NCBI RefSeq assembly: GCF_009601765.2
Contig: NZ_CP045699.1
Span: 1,488,001-1,552,000 of the forward strand
Length of the DNA: 64,000 nt
Direction of reading: 5' to 3'
From: Vibrio algicola
GTDB lineage: Bacteria; Pseudomonadota; Gammaproteobacteria; Enterobacterales; Vibrionaceae
In this document: positions 60,636 through 64,000 of the stretch, one piece after another
Numbering within the stretch: position 1 is the first letter of the stretch
Layout: every line of letters begins with the position of its first letter
The notes under the pieces: generated by a model
Seen by the model: only the letters and a program-made list of their open reading frames with translations
The model's database searches: none
Told to the model about the DNA's origin: nothing
Made by a program: the position numbers and the translations under genes

Positions 60636-62255
60636 TTAACGACCAAGCTTAGAGTTAATCGCTGCTTTGTATTTGGCAGCTTGTGCGCCGTAAATCGCTT
60701 GGATAGCCGTATCACCGACTTTCACTAAGCCTTTCGCGCCCAGTTCTTGTGTCCAGTGATCGTTACCTAATACTTTACTACCATCTTTTACGCTGATACG
60801 TAAACGAGTAATACAAGCATCAACATCGTTGATGTTGTCTGCGCCACCAAGAGCTTCAATCATGGCATCAACTTGGGTATCGCTGCTACCTGATTTTTCT
60901 GCCGCTTTAGCTGCATGGAAATCTTTCTTAGAAACCACTGCAATCGCACTACCTTTACGACCTGGAGTTTTAACATCGAATTTCACGATGTACCAACGGA
61001 ATAGGAAGAAGTAGATTGGAGCATAAAAAGCACCAACGATTGGAATGTAGTACCAATTGTTTGCCGTACCCGTTAAGCCTGGCAACATACCAAATAAGCT
61101 GAAGTCAATGAAACCACCACTAAATGTCATACCAACTTTCACGTTTAACAAGTCCATAAGCATGAACGAGATACCCGCTAGTGGCACGTGGATCAAGTAG
61201 TAAAGTGGTGCAGACAAGAATAGGAATGTGAACTCAATTGGTTCAGTAATACCTGTCAAGAATGCGGTTAATGCGATAGAGAATAGTAAACCACCCGCTA
61301 CTTTCTTGTTTGCATCATCGGCTAGTGTGTACATCGCGTACGCAGCTGCTGGAAGACCAAACATCATGAATGGGAATTTACCCGTCATAAAGTTGGTTGA
61401 AGAGAATTGTGAGTAATCGCCGCTTGCAAGTGAAGCGAAGAAGATATTTTGCGTACCTTTAACCACGTGACCGGCAATGTGTGCAGTGCCACCAATCTCT
61501 GTTTGCCATAGTGGCAAGTAGAATACATGGTGAAGACCAACAGGGATCAAAGAACGTTCAACGATACCAAAGATAAATGAAGCAATATAACCGTGGCCAG
61601 AAGCTGTCATATCACCAAGAGCAGCACCGATAGAACCGAATACTGCGCCAATGTAAGGCCAGATGAATACAAGCGCGATACCGTAGAACAATGCCGCAAA
61701 AGCAGAGATGATCGGAACGAAACGAGCACCCGCAAAGAAGCCTAGGTAATCTGGAAGAACGACATCATGGTATTTATTATGCAGTAGAACGGTGAAACCA
61801 CCCGCAATAAGACCGCCAAATACACCCATGCTTAACGTATTAGAGATACCTAAAATATCACCTAAAATACCAGCATAATGGGTCCCCATCAGTACCACTG
61901 TATTACCATCTACCATGCCAGATACTGCAAGTGTCTTAGCAATAGCAACGTTCATTACTAGGTAAGAGATAGCAGCAGCAAGAGCGGCAGAACCTTTCTC
62001 AGCACGAGCAAAACCAATGGCAATTGCAAGCGCAAATAGCAGTGGAATGTTACCGAAAACAACATCACCGGCAGCAGTCATAACTTGCAGGAAGTTATTC
62101 AGTACCGTACCGTTTTGTAAAATTGAAATTTGGTATGCATCAATCATACTCTGATTGGTGAAACTTCCCCCGATACCCAGCATAATACCTGCTGCTGGCA
62201 ACAGCGCTATCGGAAGCATTAAAGCTTGCGATAATTTACTAAAAAAGGCTTTCAT
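60636..62255 (-). CDS. ptsG: PTS glucose-type permease, IICB
   Basis: Imports and phosphorylates a hexose, receiving phosphate from EIIA-Glc. The 539 residues contain the IIC membrane domain (about 1-410; MLPIALLPAAGIMLGIGG, PDYLGFFAGARFVPI, GHGYIASFIFGIVERSLIPVGLHH, TGITEPIEFTFLFLSAPL) and a C-terminal IIB domain with the phosphorylated cysteine in DACITRLRIS. There is no IIA. Glucose is preferred by the neighbourhood (tatD and holB upstream, mlc nearby), which matches V. cholerae ptsG; MalX-like specificity cannot be excluded from sequence. A CRP site lies upstream. Confidence 0.85.
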   Translation of the reverse strand: MKAFFSKLSQALMLPIALLPAAGIMLGIGGSFTNQSMIDAYQISILQNGTVLNNFLQVMTAAGDVVFGNIPLLFALAIAIGFARAEKGSAALAAAISYLVMNVAIAKTLAVSGMVDGNTVVLMGTHYAGILGDILGISNTLSMGVFGGLIAGGFTVLLHNKYHDVVLPDYLGFFAGARFVPIISAFAALFYGIALVFIWPYIGAVFGSIGAALGDMTASGHGYIASFIFGIVERSLIPVGLHHVFYLPLWQTEIGGTAHIAGHVVKGTQNIFFASLASGDYSQFSSTNFMTGKFPFMMFGLPAAAYAMYTLADDANKKVAGGLLFSIALTAFLTGITEPIEFTFLFLSAPLYYLIHVPLAGISFMLMDLLNVKVGMTFSGGFIDFSLFGMLPGLTGTANNWYYIPIVGAFYAPIYFFLFRWYIVKFDVKTPGRKGSAIAVVSKKDFHAAKAAEKSGSSDTQVDAMIEALGGADNINDVDACITRLRISVKDGSKVLGNDHWTQELGAKGLVKVGDTAIQAIYGAQAAKYKAAINSKLGR

Positions 62256-62432
62256 AACCCCTTACTCCTTAAATTATAATTATGTTTACTAAATATTACA
62301 AAAATACCTAGTGGGCGTACCTTATTCGCCCTTGTATAGCTTGTCAAACCATTCAACCCTCGTAAGCGTAAAGACTGTGTTTTTTTTGATCTCATTTAAT
62401 TTTTGTATCGAAAAAAAGCTTTAAATATCAAT

Positions 62433-62454
62433 AAAGGTGACCATGATCACATAT
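62433..62454 (-). promoter_or_regulatory. CRP-binding site upstream of ptsG
   Basis: On the minus strand ATGTGATCATGGTCACCTT contains TGTGA-N6-TCACC, one mismatch from the CRP consensus. The core is 62451-62436, about 190 bases before the ptsG start. A TTTTTGTATCGAAAAA stretch at 62400-62415 could be an Mlc site, but this is tentative. Confidence 0.7.
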
Positions 62455-62511
62455 TTTAAAAACCAGAGAGATGGCTAAAAAGTAGACGATATTTATAATT
62501 TTTAACAGTTA

Positions 62512-63285
62512 TTAATGACGATTAATAAATAATTCTTGAAAGTTTAACGTGGTTGTTTGCTGTACAGTTTCTAAATCACACTGTTGTAATTTTGCTAGCT
62601 TTTTAGCCACATCGACCACATAAGCCGGTTGGTTTTCTTTGCCTCGATGCGGAACCGGTGCGAGGAAAGGTGAGTCAGTTTCAATCAATAATCGCTCCAA
62701 AGGCAAACGTTTCACCACTTGTTGTAATTCTTTGGCTTGATTAAAGGTGATAATGCCTGACAAGGAAATATAAAAACCGAGTTCCATTGCAGCTTCTGCA
62801 AAGGCTAAGTCTTCAGTGAAACAATGGATCACCCCACCACATTTTTCAGCATGACCATTTCTGAGCAGATCTAACGTTTCAGCCCGAGCATTACGTGTAT
62901 GGATGATCAGAGGTTTATTGACTTCTACTGCTAATTCAACATGCTGCTCAAATAATTCAGTTTGGCGCACAGCGGTTTCAGGTTGATAGAAAAAATCAAA
63001 CCCCGTTTCACCTATTGCTACCACCTTGGGATTGGCAGCAAATGCTTTAAATTGCGCGTAATCAAATTCACTTTCACAATCGAGTGGGTGCACACCACAA
63101 GAGGCATACACGTTATCGAACGCTTCGATCATGTTAAGCATATTTGGAAAGGCTTCTAAGGTCACGCCAACACTCAGCATTTGTTCTACCCCAACCTGTT
63201 TTGCTTTGGCAATGACATCGGCTACATCAAGGTGCAAATCAGTATAATTAAGTTTGTCTAAATGGCAGTGTGAATCGATATACAT
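62512..63285 (-). CDS. ycfH: TatD-family metal-dependent hydrolase (YcfH-like)
   Basis: A 257-residue TIM-barrel hydrolase with the two-metal motif set: DSHCHLDKL at the start, AIGETGFDFFY, IIHTRNA, GVIHCFTED and LIETDSPFLAP. Related TatD proteins are 3'-5' exonucleases or other nucleases. Within the family the holB-adjacent location and length fit YcfH. It lies 129 bases after holB and upstream of ptsG, the same order as in V. cholerae and E. coli. Confidence 0.93.
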   Translation of the reverse strand: MYIDSHCHLDKLNYTDLHLDVADVIAKAKQVGVEQMLSVGVTLEAFPNMLNMIEAFDNVYASCGVHPLDCESEFDYAQFKAFAANPKVVAIGETGFDFFYQPETAVRQTELFEQHVELAVEVNKPLIIHTRNARAETLDLLRNGHAEKCGGVIHCFTEDLAFAEAAMELGFYISLSGIITFNQAKELQQVVKRLPLERLLIETDSPFLAPVPHRGKENQPAYVVDVAKKLAKLQQCDLETVQQTTTLNFQELFINRH

Positions 63286-63414
63286 GTGAGTGCATTCCCA
63301 AATTAGAGATGAATAAAAGTAAAAATAGAATAAGAGGCGCGTTAAATCAAAACCCTAGCCACTGCAAAATCGGTACATTTAGTCGTACCCTTTCAAATCA
63401 GCTAGGTTTAAGCA

Positions 63415-64000
63415 TTAAGCTAGTGTGAACTTTAGCAGCCAATCGACAATCAGCAATTCAGTATTGAGCCCGCTGGAAGTGCTAAGCAATTGCTGCAGTT
63501 TCACTAATGCATGATATTGCTCATAAGCCAATTGGTAAGGTAAAAGCTGAGATAGTTGAATGAAATCGGAGTTATTAATCTCGGTTAATATTCCAAAATG
63601 AGATTTTTGCACATCACTCAAAATGTAGGTTAACCAACGAATTTTATCCAACGGTTCTAATTTGAATAAGGTTTGTGCCTCGGTAATATTAACTTGCTTG
63701 GTTTGTACAACCTTGAGTAGTAATCGTTGTAATTGTTCAAATTCTTGAGTTTTCTTTTGTTTAATAAACTCAACCGCGAGTAATGGGGAATCGGCGTACA
63801 TTTTAATATGCTGCCAATCCGGCGGAATTTGATTGTCGAGCGTCGGTTGAGTGCTTAACCAACTCAACAGTGCCTCTTTATTCAACGCACCTACCAACCA
63901 TGTTTGGCAACGGCTAGTAATGGTCGCTAATAAGCGGGATTTATCGGTGGTCAATAAAACAAAATGACACTGCTCGGGTGGGGTTTCTAATGTTTTTAAT
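63415..64000 (-). CDS. holB: DNA polymerase III subunit delta', C-terminal part (cut by window edge)
   Basis: Part of the clamp loader with gamma/tau and delta. The frame enters from the right edge, reading LKTLETPPEQCHFVLLTTD then LLATITSRCQTW, the sensor 1 and SRC arginine-finger block of clamp loaders. The rest is the C-terminal collar domain, ending LLIVDWLLKFTLA. The N-terminal part with the zinc module lies outside the window. About 194 residues are visible. Confidence 0.92.
   Translation of the reverse strand, partial: LKTLETPPEQCHFVLLTTDKSRLLATITSRCQTWLVGALNKEALLSWLSTQPTLDNQIPPDWQHIKMYADSPLLAVEFIKQKKTQEFEQLQRLLLKVVQTKQVNITEAQTLFKLEPLDKIRWLTYILSDVQKSHFGILTEINNSDFIQLSQLLPYQLAYEQYHALVKLQQLLSTSSGLNTELLIVDWLLKFTLA

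Overview
The window looks like chromosomal DNA of a marine gammaproteobacterium of the family Vibrionaceae. The evidence is gene content and order: cysS-ppiB-lpxH, the his operon followed by an NhaC-type transporter, a VicH-type H-NS and gsk, priC-ybaM, lolA-rarA-serS behind ftsK and lrp, topA with cysB-like and yciN neighbours, and ptsG-tatD-holB. The base composition is moderately AT-rich. No tRNA, rRNA, prophage, CRISPR array or complete insertion sequence was found. Almost everything is ordinary chromosomal backbone, so the novelty lies in small regulatory elements, short repeats and a few accessory genes.

Region by region. 1-4400: cysS (cut by the left edge), ppiB, lpxH, an EAL-HDOD signalling protein and ychJ. 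4396-7600: a MarR-controlled EmrAB-type efflux operon, read leftward. 7600-15400: a complete leftward histidine operon hisGDCBHAF(IE), with a His-rich leader peptide and attenuator; an ERIC-like palindrome sits between hisC and hisB. 15460-17515: an NhaC-family transporter preceded by a lysine riboswitch with a very long P5 arm. 17925-22440: hns, gsk and two porins. 23026-27565: dinG, priC-ybaM, htpX and a 50-residue unknown protein. 27640-33070: the biotin cluster bioBFCD and divergent bioA, with a BirA-type operator between them. 33300-41530: a RimK-type zinc protease, serS, rarA, lolA, ftsK and lrp. 41744-48450: a methyltransferase, miaE, a divergent CysB-like regulator, topA and yciN. A 265-bp miniature inverted-repeat element begins in the yciN stop codon. 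48790-55240: focA, sohB, yciK, mlc and pykA. 55279-57968: a TagH-like FHA protein outside any secretion cluster, a YjjU-like patatin phospholipase and a YnhF-like micro-membrane protein. 58484-64000: an NSS transporter with its MetS-type small subunit, an RDD membrane protein, ptsG with a CRP site, tatD, and holB (cut by the right edge).

How the genes work together. The his and bio clusters are complete biosynthetic units whose control can be read from the DNA: attenuation for his and a BirA operator for bio. The NhaC-type gene is probably a lysine transporter repressed by lysine. Mlc, PtsG, pyruvate kinase and a CRP site form a glucose-uptake and glycolysis group. Several intergenic terminators are symmetric and serve convergent genes.

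Starts were chosen by ribosome binding site and family length. Several are not ATG: GTG for hisB, hisA, bioB, yciK and the patatin, and TTG for ftsK. All family assignments come from reading translated sequence and recalled family motifs; no database search was run.
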